Shown piece after piece: positions 43,349 through 51,820 of a stretch of 64,000 bases of DNA. A model generated the notes under the pieces. It was not told the DNA's origin, made no database searches, and was given only the letters and a program-made list of their open reading frames with translations. Location of the stretch: NCBI GenBank assembly GCA_046351095.1, contig JAXLZC010000001.1:2666001-2730000 (forward strand). The letters are read 5' to 3'. Numbering within the stretch: position 1 is the first letter of the stretch; the number at the start of each line of letters is the position of its first letter. Made by a program: the position numbers and the translations under genes. Source of the DNA: BQWY01 sp046351095. GTDB taxonomy: Bacteria; Nitrospirota; Nitrospiria; Nitrospirales; Nitrospiraceae.

Positions 43349-44218
43349 TCATACGTGTCGTGCGGCCGTCGTCGGCCACAGTGCACTCGTTTTGAGAATC
43401 GTTGTCTCGCCGCCGAACGCGCGGGCTTCCTCGATCATATGTGCGGTGCCGCCACGCCCATCTCCGGGGTTCCCATCCCACAGCGCGATCAGATGCAGGC
43501 GTCCTGCCGTCGCGGCGGTCGCAAGTTGCCAACGGTTGCTGCGTTCGTAGACATCCGCCTTGTTTGGTGTGGGGCCAAGCTCGCGCGGCATGATGTGGCG
43601 TGTGGTACGAGGGTGAGCCACAAGCTTCCGATACCGCTCCACCCACTGTGTTCCGGCAAAGGCGACGGAGGCAGCGAGAAAGTCCGGCTCGTCCAAGGCC
43701 AAGAACAGTTCGAGTGCTACGCCTCGTGCGAGGCAGACCTCCGCAAACAGGGTGTCGCCGCCGCAGGCTGCGCCACAGATTGCGACGTCGGATGAGCCGG
43801 CCTGTGCGCGTGACAGCGCCTCTTCGATAGCGCGGCGCGCAATCGATTCCTTGTCGGCAGGGAAGCGCGGTGTCCGGCGGTCCGGTTTGCCGATCATATG
43901 ACCGCTGAACAGGAACGCCTGTTCGTAAGACGGCAAGGGCGGTTGTTCGGAGGCTATCAACGGCGGTGTGTGGGCCGCCTTACGTGTGATCGATCCCAGG
44001 CGCGCCAGCATCGCATCGAGTTGTGTCGGAGCTGGATGCTGCGAGTGATGCGCGAGGAGGAGCCGTGCGGTGAGGCGTTGGGCTTCCACACGGATCGGCG
44101 CGGTCGGCGCCTCGTCGGCCAACACGAACAGACTACCCAGTTGTCGGCGCGCAGCGGCCCCGTCGAAGGCGACTCGCCATTGACTGAGGCGCTTGGCTTG
44201 TTCCGATGACTCGCTCAT
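43349..44218 (-). CDS. SLOG-like Rossmann protein (putative nucleotide-ligand sensor)
   Basis: A 289-residue protein. A helical N-terminal region (about 1-95) leads to a Rossmann-type domain with FSGHMIGKPDRRTPRFP (about 104-120), a glycine-rich GAACGGDTLFAE (about 149-160) and WDGNPGDGRGGTAHMIEEARAFG (about 247-269). This plan matches the SLOG superfamily (LOG/DprA-like), which Burroughs and Aravind proposed to sense nucleotide-derived ligands in conflict systems. ATG at 44218 has AAGGAG upstream. It is the first gene of a two-gene operon with the patatin phospholipase. Family assignment is from pattern, not from a search. Confidence 0.65.
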   Translation of the reverse strand: MSESSEQAKRLSQWRVAFDGAAARRQLGSLFVLADEAPTAPIRVEAQRLTARLLLAHHSQHPAPTQLDAMLARLGSITRKAAHTPPLIASEQPPLPSYEQAFLFSGHMIGKPDRRTPRFPADKESIARRAIEEALSRAQAGSSDVAICGAACGGDTLFAEVCLARGVALELFLALDEPDFLAASVAFAGTQWVERYRKLVAHPRTTRHIMPRELGPTPNKADVYERSNRWQLATAATAGRLHLIALWDGNPGDGRGGTAHMIEEARAFGGETTILKTSALWPTTAARHV

Positions 44219-44435
44219 GGTGACTCCTTGCCGGTGCACCCTACGTATCCGGCAGTGCAGCAACTTCCGCCGCTGTAGGCGTGCGGTAGTCGCCCGTAGT
44301 CGTTGCCACGTGGGGCCCGGTGCGTCACCGATCATACTGAATTTGACGCGAGCTGTCTCACGCATGATTCGTGTGACAGGGCGAAACCCATTCGGCCTAG
44401 GTTCGAACGGAAGGGGCGTGTGCCCACATGTCCGA

Positions 44436-45734
44436 TTACTCAGGTTGGCGGCGGAGTGCTTCGTGGCGGCGGCCGAGGTAGAGGCCGGTGGCAAGCCAAA
44501 ACGCGGCGATCGGCAGGGCGGCGAAGGCCATGTGCCCGACGGAGAGTCCCGCGGATTGGAGGGCGCTGGAGATCCAACTGCTGGCCATGTCGCCGCCGCG
44601 GTGCACGACGGTGTCGATGGCGTTTTTGGCCTGATACTTTTCTTCTTTTGTGACGACGGTGAAAAGCGTTTCGCGTGTCGGTTTTGCGATGGCGAATTCG
44701 CCTGCGCGACGGAGTACGCCGAATGCGACCAATACGGCCAGCACCGGCGCAAAGCCAAACACAGTGAAGCCGAATACATTAAATGCGGGCACGGCAGCCA
44801 ACATCGTCGTCACGCCGAGTCCTGAGAGGAGTCGACCCGTCAGCAGCAGCTGGGTGAGTACGGTGACGGCGTTAACCGCGAAATCGACCCAGGCGAACAG
44901 TTGCGTCCGCGCCTCCGGGCTCCCCACCACTTCGGGTACGATGCGCATCTGTTGGCTGTACAGCATCGTGGACAACACGGAGTAGCAGCCGAGGTAAAGG
45001 CAGATCGCGAGCAGGTATCGCGATTGCAAAATTTTTACGAGGCCGATCAGCAGGCTCGGGGGAGCCTCCTGTTCTTTCGGGGCGTGCGTGGTCGATGCTG
45101 CTGTCGCGGGGCTCTGTGGGGCTTCGCGGAGGAGTGCGTAAAAACAGGCCAAGGCGGTGAAGAGCAGCGCGATCGACACCAACAGCAACGGTGCGACGCC
45201 GAGCACCGGCACCATGAGTGCGGTGAAGAGCGGACCTGCGACTGCGCCGAGGCTGCCGCCGGCGGCGATGAAGCCGAACAGGCGCCGTGCGGATTCGGTC
45301 GAGTAGAGGTCCGCCATCACGCTCCAAAAGACCGAGACGACAAACAGATTGAAGACGCTGACCCAGACGAAAAAGATCGGGGCCACGGCGGCGTGCGGAA
45401 CGCCCATCGAGAGCGCCGCAAAAAAACACAGCAGGTGGCTGGCGAAAAATCCGTACACGGTTGGGATGAGTTTGCGTACGGGTAGGCGGCCGGCCAACCA
45501 GCCGAAGAGCGGGACCAATAACAGCATCGTGACGAAGACGGCGGAGAAGAGCCACGGCAACTTCTGCGTGCCGGCCTGCACGCCCATTTCGTCGCGTACC
45601 GGTCGCAAGACGTAATAGGAGGCGAGCAGAGTGAAGAAGTAGGCGAAGGAGAGCAACAGCGCGCGGATCTCCGCAGGATCGACGGTCACGATACGCGTGA
45701 GCACGCGGTGGATCAGGGTTGGAGGCGACGGCAT
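44436..45734 (-). CDS. ADP/ATP-carrier-like (Npt/MFS) membrane transporter
   Basis: A 432-residue, 12-helix transporter of the MFS-related ATP:ADP antiporter (NTT/COG3202) group. Seen: AYFFTLLASYYVLRPVRDEMGVQAG, a long conserved first-helix block, FWSVMADLYSTESARRLFGFIAAGGSLGAVAGPLF in helices 4-5, and FRAGEFAIAKPTRETLFTV-like C-terminal sequence with KYQAKNAIDTVVHRGGD. Free-living bacteria carry such proteins without known substrate; nucleotide exchange is not proven here. It is between the SLOG-patatin pair and a nuclease but is probably a separate unit. Confidence 0.8.
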   Translation of the reverse strand: MPSPPTLIHRVLTRIVTVDPAEIRALLLSFAYFFTLLASYYVLRPVRDEMGVQAGTQKLPWLFSAVFVTMLLLVPLFGWLAGRLPVRKLIPTVYGFFASHLLCFFAALSMGVPHAAVAPIFFVWVSVFNLFVVSVFWSVMADLYSTESARRLFGFIAAGGSLGAVAGPLFTALMVPVLGVAPLLLVSIALLFTALACFYALLREAPQSPATAASTTHAPKEQEAPPSLLIGLVKILQSRYLLAICLYLGCYSVLSTMLYSQQMRIVPEVVGSPEARTQLFAWVDFAVNAVTVLTQLLLTGRLLSGLGVTTMLAAVPAFNVFGFTVFGFAPVLAVLVAFGVLRRAGEFAIAKPTRETLFTVVTKEEKYQAKNAIDTVVHRGGDMASSWISSALQSAGLSVGHMAFAALPIAAFWLATGLYLGRRHEALRRQPE

Positions 45735-45881
45735 ATACGCGGTAGTCCGTACGGGCTATAGTGTGGCGGGCGCACTGTAGCGGAATGCCAGTGGAGATGC
45801 TAGGCGTGCCGGTGCGATGTCGGCGATCGGCCTGTACGAAGTGTGTACCCAGCCGGCGTCACAACAGGATGGAGGGACGGT

Positions 45882-46838
45882 ATGACGACGAAAGACAGCA
45901 CGGCACTCAACGACATGCAGACGTTGGGCGAGTTGACCGCAGAAGCGGCCGCGCTTGTACGAGACATGGCCGAGGGGCGTGACCTCCGCGCGCGGCGTGT
46001 CACGGACTACAGTGGACGAACGGGGTTTCAGCCGACGTTCCTGAAGGGATTTCGAATCGCTTTGCCGTCGCTCGGCGTCGCTGGCCGCCAGGATATCGCC
46101 CCGCTGTTGGACGGGTCGGGATCGGTGATTCCGTACGAGCATTTCTCGGTGGTTATGTCGAAATCGCGGCGGCTGGCCTATTTCGTCGCGTGCAACATCG
46201 ACGGAGAACAGTCCTACTCGATTACCCGTACGAACGATCCCTGGCAGGTGGAGCCCCGAATCGACACGCAGTATCAGTGCGGCGCCGACTTGTATCGCGA
46301 CAATCATCTGGATCGAGGCCACTTGGTGCGGCGAGAGGATCCTGTCTGGGGTGCGACGAAAGAAGAGGCGTCGCGCGCCGAGGTCGACACCTTTCACTAC
46401 ACAAACTGTACGCCGCAGATCGATACATTCAACCAGCACGTGTGGCTGGGGCTTGAGGATTACATTTTGCGGAATGCCCGTGCCGAACGGATGCGAGTCT
46501 CGGTGTTTACGGGACCGGTGTTTCGCGCCGACGATCCTGAGCATCGTGGAGTGCGGCTGCCGCGCGAATATTGGAAGGTCGTCGCGGTGAAAACCGGCAC
46601 GCGCCCGTCAGCCACGGCATACATGCTCAGCCAAGCCGAGTTGCTCGACCATTTGCGCGGCTTCGCGTTCGGGCAGTACAAGACCTATCAGGTCAGCATC
46701 GCCCACGTGGAGCAACTCACCACTCTGAGTTTCGGTACGTTGCGTCGGTACGACGGATTTTCGACCGAGGAGACACGGAAGCGCGCGCTGACGCCGATGC
46801 GCGTAGAGTTGCGCTCCTGGAAGGATATACGTATTTAG
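45882..46838 (+). CDS. DNA/RNA non-specific endonuclease (NUC family)
   Basis: A 318-residue endonuclease of the NUC/EndoG (beta-beta-alpha-metal) family. The active-site motif DRGH is at about 144-147 with the general-base His; the Asn ligand is in IDTFNQHVW at about 183-190. No signal peptide or membrane helix is seen, so unlike the secreted Serratia-type enzymes it would be cytoplasmic, which requires control of activity. GGAGGG precedes the ATG at 45882. It is divergent from the transporter gene. Confidence 0.88.
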   Translation: MTTKDSTALNDMQTLGELTAEAAALVRDMAEGRDLRARRVTDYSGRTGFQPTFLKGFRIALPSLGVAGRQDIAPLLDGSGSVIPYEHFSVVMSKSRRLAYFVACNIDGEQSYSITRTNDPWQVEPRIDTQYQCGADLYRDNHLDRGHLVRREDPVWGATKEEASRAEVDTFHYTNCTPQIDTFNQHVWLGLEDYILRNARAERMRVSVFTGPVFRADDPEHRGVRLPREYWKVVAVKTGTRPSATAYMLSQAELLDHLRGFAFGQYKTYQVSIAHVEQLTTLSFGTLRRYDGFSTEETRKRALTPMRVELRSWKDIRI

Positions 46839-46864
46839 GGACGGCGGTCGGTCGGAGCGACCGC

Positions 46865-48511
46865 CTATCCGTGTCGAAAGGCGTCCGCCAGGATCGTCTG
46901 CGCATCCGTTTGGATGCGCTGCAGATGATCTGGGCCGCGGAAGGACTCGGCGTAAAGTTTGTACACGTCCTCCGTGCCCGATGGCCGCGCGGCAAACCAT
47001 CCTTGCTCGGTCACAACCTTCACGCCGCCGATCGAGGCGCCGTTGCCCGGTGCCTTCGACAGAATCGCCGTGACGGGATCGCCCGCGAGATCCTTCAACG
47101 AGAGAGTCTCCGGCGACAACTTGGTCAGTACGGCTTTTTGTTGCCCCGTCGCCGGCGCATCGATGCGTGCATAACAAGGTTCGCCCAGCTCGCGGGTCAG
47201 GTCGCGGTAGAGTTCGCCGGGGTCTTTCCCGCTTGTCGCGCGCATCTTGGCCGCAAGCAAGTTCATGATGATGCCGTCCTTGTCCGTCGTCCACACGCGG
47301 CCGTCGCGGCGCAGGAACGACGCGCCCGCGCTTTCTTCTCCGCCGAACCCCAACGAGCCATCCAACAAACCCGGCACGAACCACTTGAAGCCGACGGGTA
47401 CTTCCATCAAGCGGCGTCCCAGTTTCTTAGCGACGCGGTCGATGAGGCTGCTGCTCACGAGTGTCTTGCCGACGGCGGCGGTCGTCGGCCACTGGGGGCG
47501 ATGCGTAAAGAGGTAATGAATCGCTGTCGCGAGGTAGTGATTCGGATTCATCAGGCCGACGCTTTTGGTGACGATCCCGTGGCGGTCGCTGTCCGCGTCG
47601 TTCCCGAACGCAATGTCGTACCGATTGCGCAGCGCGATCAGTGAGGCCATCGCATGGGGCGACGAGCAGTCCATACGGATCTTGCCGTCCCAATCGAGCG
47701 GCATAAAACGGAAGGTCGGGTCGATGGCCGGGTTCACCACGCTGATCGAGAGCCCGTACCGATCCGCGATCGGCTCCCAATACCCGATCGCCGAGCCGCC
47801 CATCGGATCGGCGCCGATCGATAGCCGCGCGCCTTTCAGCTCGGCGAGGTCGACGACGTTGACCAGGTCATGGACGTACTCCGCCACATAGTCGTGGCGG
47901 TGCGTCGTTGGCGCCTCCAACGACTGTTCGTAGGGGATGTGCGCGACGCCTTTTAGATAGTCGGCGAGCAACACGTTCGCGCGTTCTTCGATCCATTTGG
48001 TGATGCCGGTGTCCGCCGGGCCGCCGTTCGGCGGATTGTACTTAAAGCCGCCGTCCTCGGGAGGATTGTGCGACGGCGTCACGACGATGCCGTCGGCCAG
48101 GCCGCTGCTGCGGGTGCGATTGTAATTCAGGATCGCGTGCGAAATGACGGGTGTGGGCGTGAAGCCGTTGTCGCGGTCGATGTAGGTCTCGACGCCGTTG
48201 GCCGCCAATACTTCCAACGCCGTATGGAACGCCGGCTCCGACAGCGCATGCGTATCTTTGCCGATGAATAGCGGGCCGCTCGTGCCTTGCGATTTTCGGT
48301 ATTCGCAGATCGCCTGCGTGATGGCGAGGATGTGCGATTCCGTGAACGAATGCCGGAGTGCGGAGCCGCGATGGCCGCTTGTGCCGAAGCTGACGCGATG
48401 CGCCGGATTTGCCGGGTCGGGTGCGTTTTCGAAATACGCATGGTGCAAGGTGCGGAGATCGATCAATTGGTCGACGGGTGCAAGCGTGCCTGCCTTCGGA
48501 TGGATCGCCAT
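46865..48511 (-). CDS. pgm: Phosphoglucomutase (alpha-D-glucose-specific)
   Basis: A 548-residue phosphohexomutase converting glucose-1-phosphate and glucose-6-phosphate. Motifs in order: catalytic serine loop TPSHNP, metal loop GNDADSDRHG (Asp-x-Asp-x-Asp), sugar-binding GGEESAGASF and phosphate-binding RPSGTEDVYK. Length is typical. ATG at 48511 is used; a TTG three codons earlier is possible. It is convergent with the nuclease gene and close to Kup. It connects glycogen/trehalose metabolism, consistent with the debranching enzyme 5 kb away. Confidence 0.94.
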   Translation of the reverse strand: MAIHPKAGTLAPVDQLIDLRTLHHAYFENAPDPANPAHRVSFGTSGHRGSALRHSFTESHILAITQAICEYRKSQGTSGPLFIGKDTHALSEPAFHTALEVLAANGVETYIDRDNGFTPTPVISHAILNYNRTRSSGLADGIVVTPSHNPPEDGGFKYNPPNGGPADTGITKWIEERANVLLADYLKGVAHIPYEQSLEAPTTHRHDYVAEYVHDLVNVVDLAELKGARLSIGADPMGGSAIGYWEPIADRYGLSISVVNPAIDPTFRFMPLDWDGKIRMDCSSPHAMASLIALRNRYDIAFGNDADSDRHGIVTKSVGLMNPNHYLATAIHYLFTHRPQWPTTAAVGKTLVSSSLIDRVAKKLGRRLMEVPVGFKWFVPGLLDGSLGFGGEESAGASFLRRDGRVWTTDKDGIIMNLLAAKMRATSGKDPGELYRDLTRELGEPCYARIDAPATGQQKAVLTKLSPETLSLKDLAGDPVTAILSKAPGNGASIGGVKVVTEQGWFAARPSGTEDVYKLYAESFRGPDHLQRIQTDAQTILADAFRHG

Positions 48512-48621
48512 GGGAGACAACTCACTCGGTGGAAGGTGTGGTGCCGGACAAAATCATAATCAGGACGGACGGGCCAGGCAAGCGGGGGATTCGTCGTAGG
48601 CGCCGCCTGAGCACGCCGCCG

Positions 48622-50505
48622 TCAAATGTCGACGACGACGCCGATCTCGATTACTTGATTGGACGGCAAATGGAACGACGAGCTGGCGCGTTGCGAATTG
48701 CGCGAGAGAAACACGAACAATTTTTCACGCCAGATCGCCATCCCGGGTTTCGGAGTCGCCAGCGAATTTACGCGGCTCAGGAAAAATGTCGCGTGGCTCA
48801 GGTCCAACTCCAAGCCTTGCGTGCGGCAGGCGGTAAGCAATCGTGTCAGATCCGGCGACTCCATAAACCCGTGCGTCACGACGACACGACGGATACCGGG
48901 AAACAGCGGTTCGATCCGAACTTGGTGCCCGCCGCTCACGGTCGGGACGCGCGCGGTCGTCGCGGTCAGGAACACGACTTGCTCGTGCAGGACCTTGTTG
49001 TGGCGCATGTTCTGGACGAACGACGGAGGCGTCAGCTCCGCAACTTGGGACAGGTACACCGCCGTGCCAGGCACTCGCGAGGGATTCGCTGCGAGCACTT
49101 CTTGTACGTAGTCGGCGAGCGGCGGCATTTTGCTCCACAAATGTCGCCAGACGAGCCGCCGCCCGCCGCTCCACGTCGTCAGCAACGTCATCAACAGCGC
49201 GCCCATCAACAGCGGCAACCAGCCGCCGTCGGGTATCTTGAGCGTATTCGCCCCTAAGAACGTCAGGTCCATCGCGAGCAACAGGGCGGTCACGAGCACG
49301 ACCAGCGGCCAGGGCCAATTCCAGTGGCGGCGCGCCACGACGGACATCAGCAACGTCGTGATGACCATGGTGCCGGCCACGGCAATGCCGTAGGCCGCCG
49401 CGAGATTGCTCGACGTGCGGAATAGGACGATGAGGCCCAACGTGCCGATCAGCATGAGCATATTCATGGCGGGTACGTAGATTTGCCCCATCTGTGCCGC
49501 CGAGGTGTAGCGCAACTCCATACGCGGCAGGTAACCCAATTGAATGGCCTGCTGCGTCAGGGAGAAGGCGCCGCTCAACATGGCCTGCGAAGCGATGATC
49601 GTCGCCAATGTGGCGAGGACGACCAGCGGAAGCAAAAACCATCCTGGTGCGAGGTGATAAAACGGATTGGCGATGGCGCCGGGCTCGCGGACCAGCAGTG
49701 CGCCTTGTCCGAGATATTGCAGAACGAGTGCGGGAAGGACGACCCCATACCAGCCAAGTCGAATCGGCTCTTTCCCGAAGTGGCCCATGTCGGCGTAGAG
49801 CGCTTCGGCACCCGTGAGGACGAGGAAGATGCTGCCCAGTACGGCGAAACCTTGGGCCGGATGCTGCATCAAAAAGCCCGCGGCGGCGAACGGGTTAACC
49901 GCCGCCAACACGTCGGGCGTCTGCACCACGCTGGCGACACCGAGTGCGGCCAACGTGGCGAACCAGCCCAACACGATGGGGCCGAACAGGCGGCCGAGTT
50001 GCCCGGTGCCTTTCGATTGCACGGCGAAGAATACGAGCAGGACGCCAATGGCGATGGGCACCGTATAGGGCTGTGCGAGTGTCGTCTCGACTTCCAACCC
50101 TTCGACGGCGCTCAACACGGAGATCGCCGGTGTGATCAGCCCGTCGGCATACACGAGCGAGGCGCCCAACAGTCCGAGCCAGACCACCGTCGAAAATCTG
50201 GTGGGCACAATGGAATGTTCGCGCTGGCCCTGGCTGAGCGCCATGAGTGCGAGGATGCCGCCTTCCCCTTCGTTGTCGGCGCGCATGACGTACCAGAGGT
50301 ATTTCACGGTGACCACCAGCAGCAGCGCCCAGATGATGAGCGAGAGCAGGCCGGTGATCGTCGGTAACGTCACGTCGAGATTGTGCGACGCGTGAAAACA
50401 TTCGCGGAACGCATAGAGTGGGCTCGTGCCGATATCGCCGTACACGACGCCAAGGGCGGCGAGCGCAAGCTGGGCCTTGGTGGTGTGCGTATTCGGCGGC
50501 GTCAT
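48622..50505 (-). CDS. kup: Kup-type potassium transporter
   Basis: A 627-residue proton-coupled potassium uptake protein of the KUP/HAK/KT family: 12 helices, then a cytoplasmic C-terminal domain. The first helix is ALAALGVVYGDIGTSPLYAFRECF, followed by LWYVMRADNEGEGGILALMAL and SVLSAVEGLEVETT, all family signatures. It lies about 110 bases upstream of pgm on the same strand. No regulatory element recognised. Confidence 0.95.
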   Translation of the reverse strand: MTPPNTHTTKAQLALAALGVVYGDIGTSPLYAFRECFHASHNLDVTLPTITGLLSLIIWALLLVVTVKYLWYVMRADNEGEGGILALMALSQGQREHSIVPTRFSTVVWLGLLGASLVYADGLITPAISVLSAVEGLEVETTLAQPYTVPIAIGVLLVFFAVQSKGTGQLGRLFGPIVLGWFATLAALGVASVVQTPDVLAAVNPFAAAGFLMQHPAQGFAVLGSIFLVLTGAEALYADMGHFGKEPIRLGWYGVVLPALVLQYLGQGALLVREPGAIANPFYHLAPGWFLLPLVVLATLATIIASQAMLSGAFSLTQQAIQLGYLPRMELRYTSAAQMGQIYVPAMNMLMLIGTLGLIVLFRTSSNLAAAYGIAVAGTMVITTLLMSVVARRHWNWPWPLVVLVTALLLAMDLTFLGANTLKIPDGGWLPLLMGALLMTLLTTWSGGRRLVWRHLWSKMPPLADYVQEVLAANPSRVPGTAVYLSQVAELTPPSFVQNMRHNKVLHEQVVFLTATTARVPTVSGGHQVRIEPLFPGIRRVVVTHGFMESPDLTRLLTACRTQGLELDLSHATFFLSRVNSLATPKPGMAIWREKLFVFLSRNSQRASSSFHLPSNQVIEIGVVVDI

Positions 50506-50737
50506 GTTGTGTGTGAGTGGTCGGCGCGAGGCACGCGGGAGGTGACGGATGCGGCAGCGATCGCCGAGAGATTATATCGAGCCGTTCGACCGAAGTCGAA
50601 GGGGTGTGATGCGAAGAGGAATTCGCGTTAGGTTTTCGCGGGTGGCTGTGGTAAGACACAGTGTGCTGGCGAGTATCCTTCGCTTCATCGCTTTTCGTCT
50701 TCAGCAACGGATGGGCTGGTCGCGGGAGGTGTCTTCC

Positions 50738-51769
50738 GTGAGACAAGGTGCTGTCGCGTCCTGGGCAGTTCTCTTCGTGTTGTTGTGCGTGTCGCCGAGC
50801 GGCGCGGGCGACCATACCAGCGGGGAGTCCGCCCCGTCGAGCGACGTCCCGCCCGTTCCAGCGCCGCCGCCGATTCCCCGCGATCAAAAAGAGCAGAAGG
50901 AACAAAAAGAGTCGCGCGAGTCGGCGCCGCCGAAAGAATCGAAAGAACAAAAAGACGTTCAGAAGGACGTTCCGAAAGAATCGACAAAAGAGACTCCGAA
51001 AGACGCGCCAAAAGAACCGCGCGAGCCCAAGGAACCGAAAGAGCCCAAAGAACCAAAAGAACCGAAGGAACCGAAAAAATCCGAGTCGTCCAAACACGAC
51101 GAGTCCCCCGCGCCGAAGCCGCCGAAAGACGCGGCGCATTCCAATAAAAAGGAGAAGGCCGAGAGCAAGTCCGACGGCAAGGCCGCTTCGAAGGACGCCG
51201 CGAAGAGCGAGCCCGAAAAAGCGCCGCCCGATAAATCTACTGCGGACAAACCGTCGACCGACAAGCCGGTCGCAACGGACGGCGAACCGACGCCGAAGCC
51301 GGAGGCGCCGACGAAGCGTCCTATCGGGTCGGTGATGTTGACCGTGAAGCTGGCGTTTCTCGCCGATCCAGCCTTGGTGCCTTACGACATCGAAGTGGAA
51401 ATGGACGGCGAAAAGGCCGTGCTCAGCGGGAAGGTGGCCACGGACGAGGACAAAAAACGCGCGGCGGAGATTGCGCAAGGGATCGAGCCGATCAAAGGCG
51501 TCGTCAACAAACTGGACGTCAACAAAGATCTGGCGGCGTCGTTCGCGAAGCGGCAGGACCAAACCATCGTGCAGTACGTCAAAGAGCGGTTTGCGCGCAG
51601 CGAGACGCTCAAGGCCGCTGGGTTCGACGTGAAGTGCGAGCAAGGGGTGGTGTCGCTTAGTGGGAAAACGCGGTTTCAAGTGTTTGCGCTCGAAGCGGCG
51701 CAAGCGGCGCGACAGGTGCCGGGCGTTCGAGCGGTGGACACGTCCAACATACAAGTGAGCGGGGAGTAG
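50738..51769 (+). CDS. Exported BON-domain protein with Lys/Glu/Pro repeats
   Basis: A 343-residue exported protein. GTG at 50738 has GGGAGG eight bases upstream and gives a clean signal peptide (AVASWAVLFVLLCVSPSGAGD); ATG at 50711 is possible but adds a polar leader. Residues about 45-200 are low-complexity with a run of KEPKEPKEP units and many Lys-Glu pairs. Two BON-like domains follow: PIGSVMLTVKLAFLADPAL...VEMDGEKAVLSGKV and the C-terminal FARSETLKAAGFDVKCEQGVVSLSGKTR. BON domains bind phospholipid or peptidoglycan in the periplasm. It is divergent from kup. Confidence 0.82.
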   Translation: MRQGAVASWAVLFVLLCVSPSGAGDHTSGESAPSSDVPPVPAPPPIPRDQKEQKEQKESRESAPPKESKEQKDVQKDVPKESTKETPKDAPKEPREPKEPKEPKEPKEPKEPKKSESSKHDESPAPKPPKDAAHSNKKEKAESKSDGKAASKDAAKSEPEKAPPDKSTADKPSTDKPVATDGEPTPKPEAPTKRPIGSVMLTVKLAFLADPALVPYDIEVEMDGEKAVLSGKVATDEDKKRAAEIAQGIEPIKGVVNKLDVNKDLAASFAKRQDQTIVQYVKERFARSETLKAAGFDVKCEQGVVSLSGKTRFQVFALEAAQAARQVPGVRAVDTSNIQVSGE

Positions 51770-51820
51770 CGAGTCGGGTGGGCGTCCTCCAGACACGATT
51801 TTTGTAGGAGCTAGCGCCGA

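Noticed and set aside
42216..44218. Classical CBASS
   Set aside because: The CapV-like lipase invites this, but no CD-NTase, HORMA or E2-type gene is adjacent; the first gene is SLOG-like, so CBASS is not claimed.
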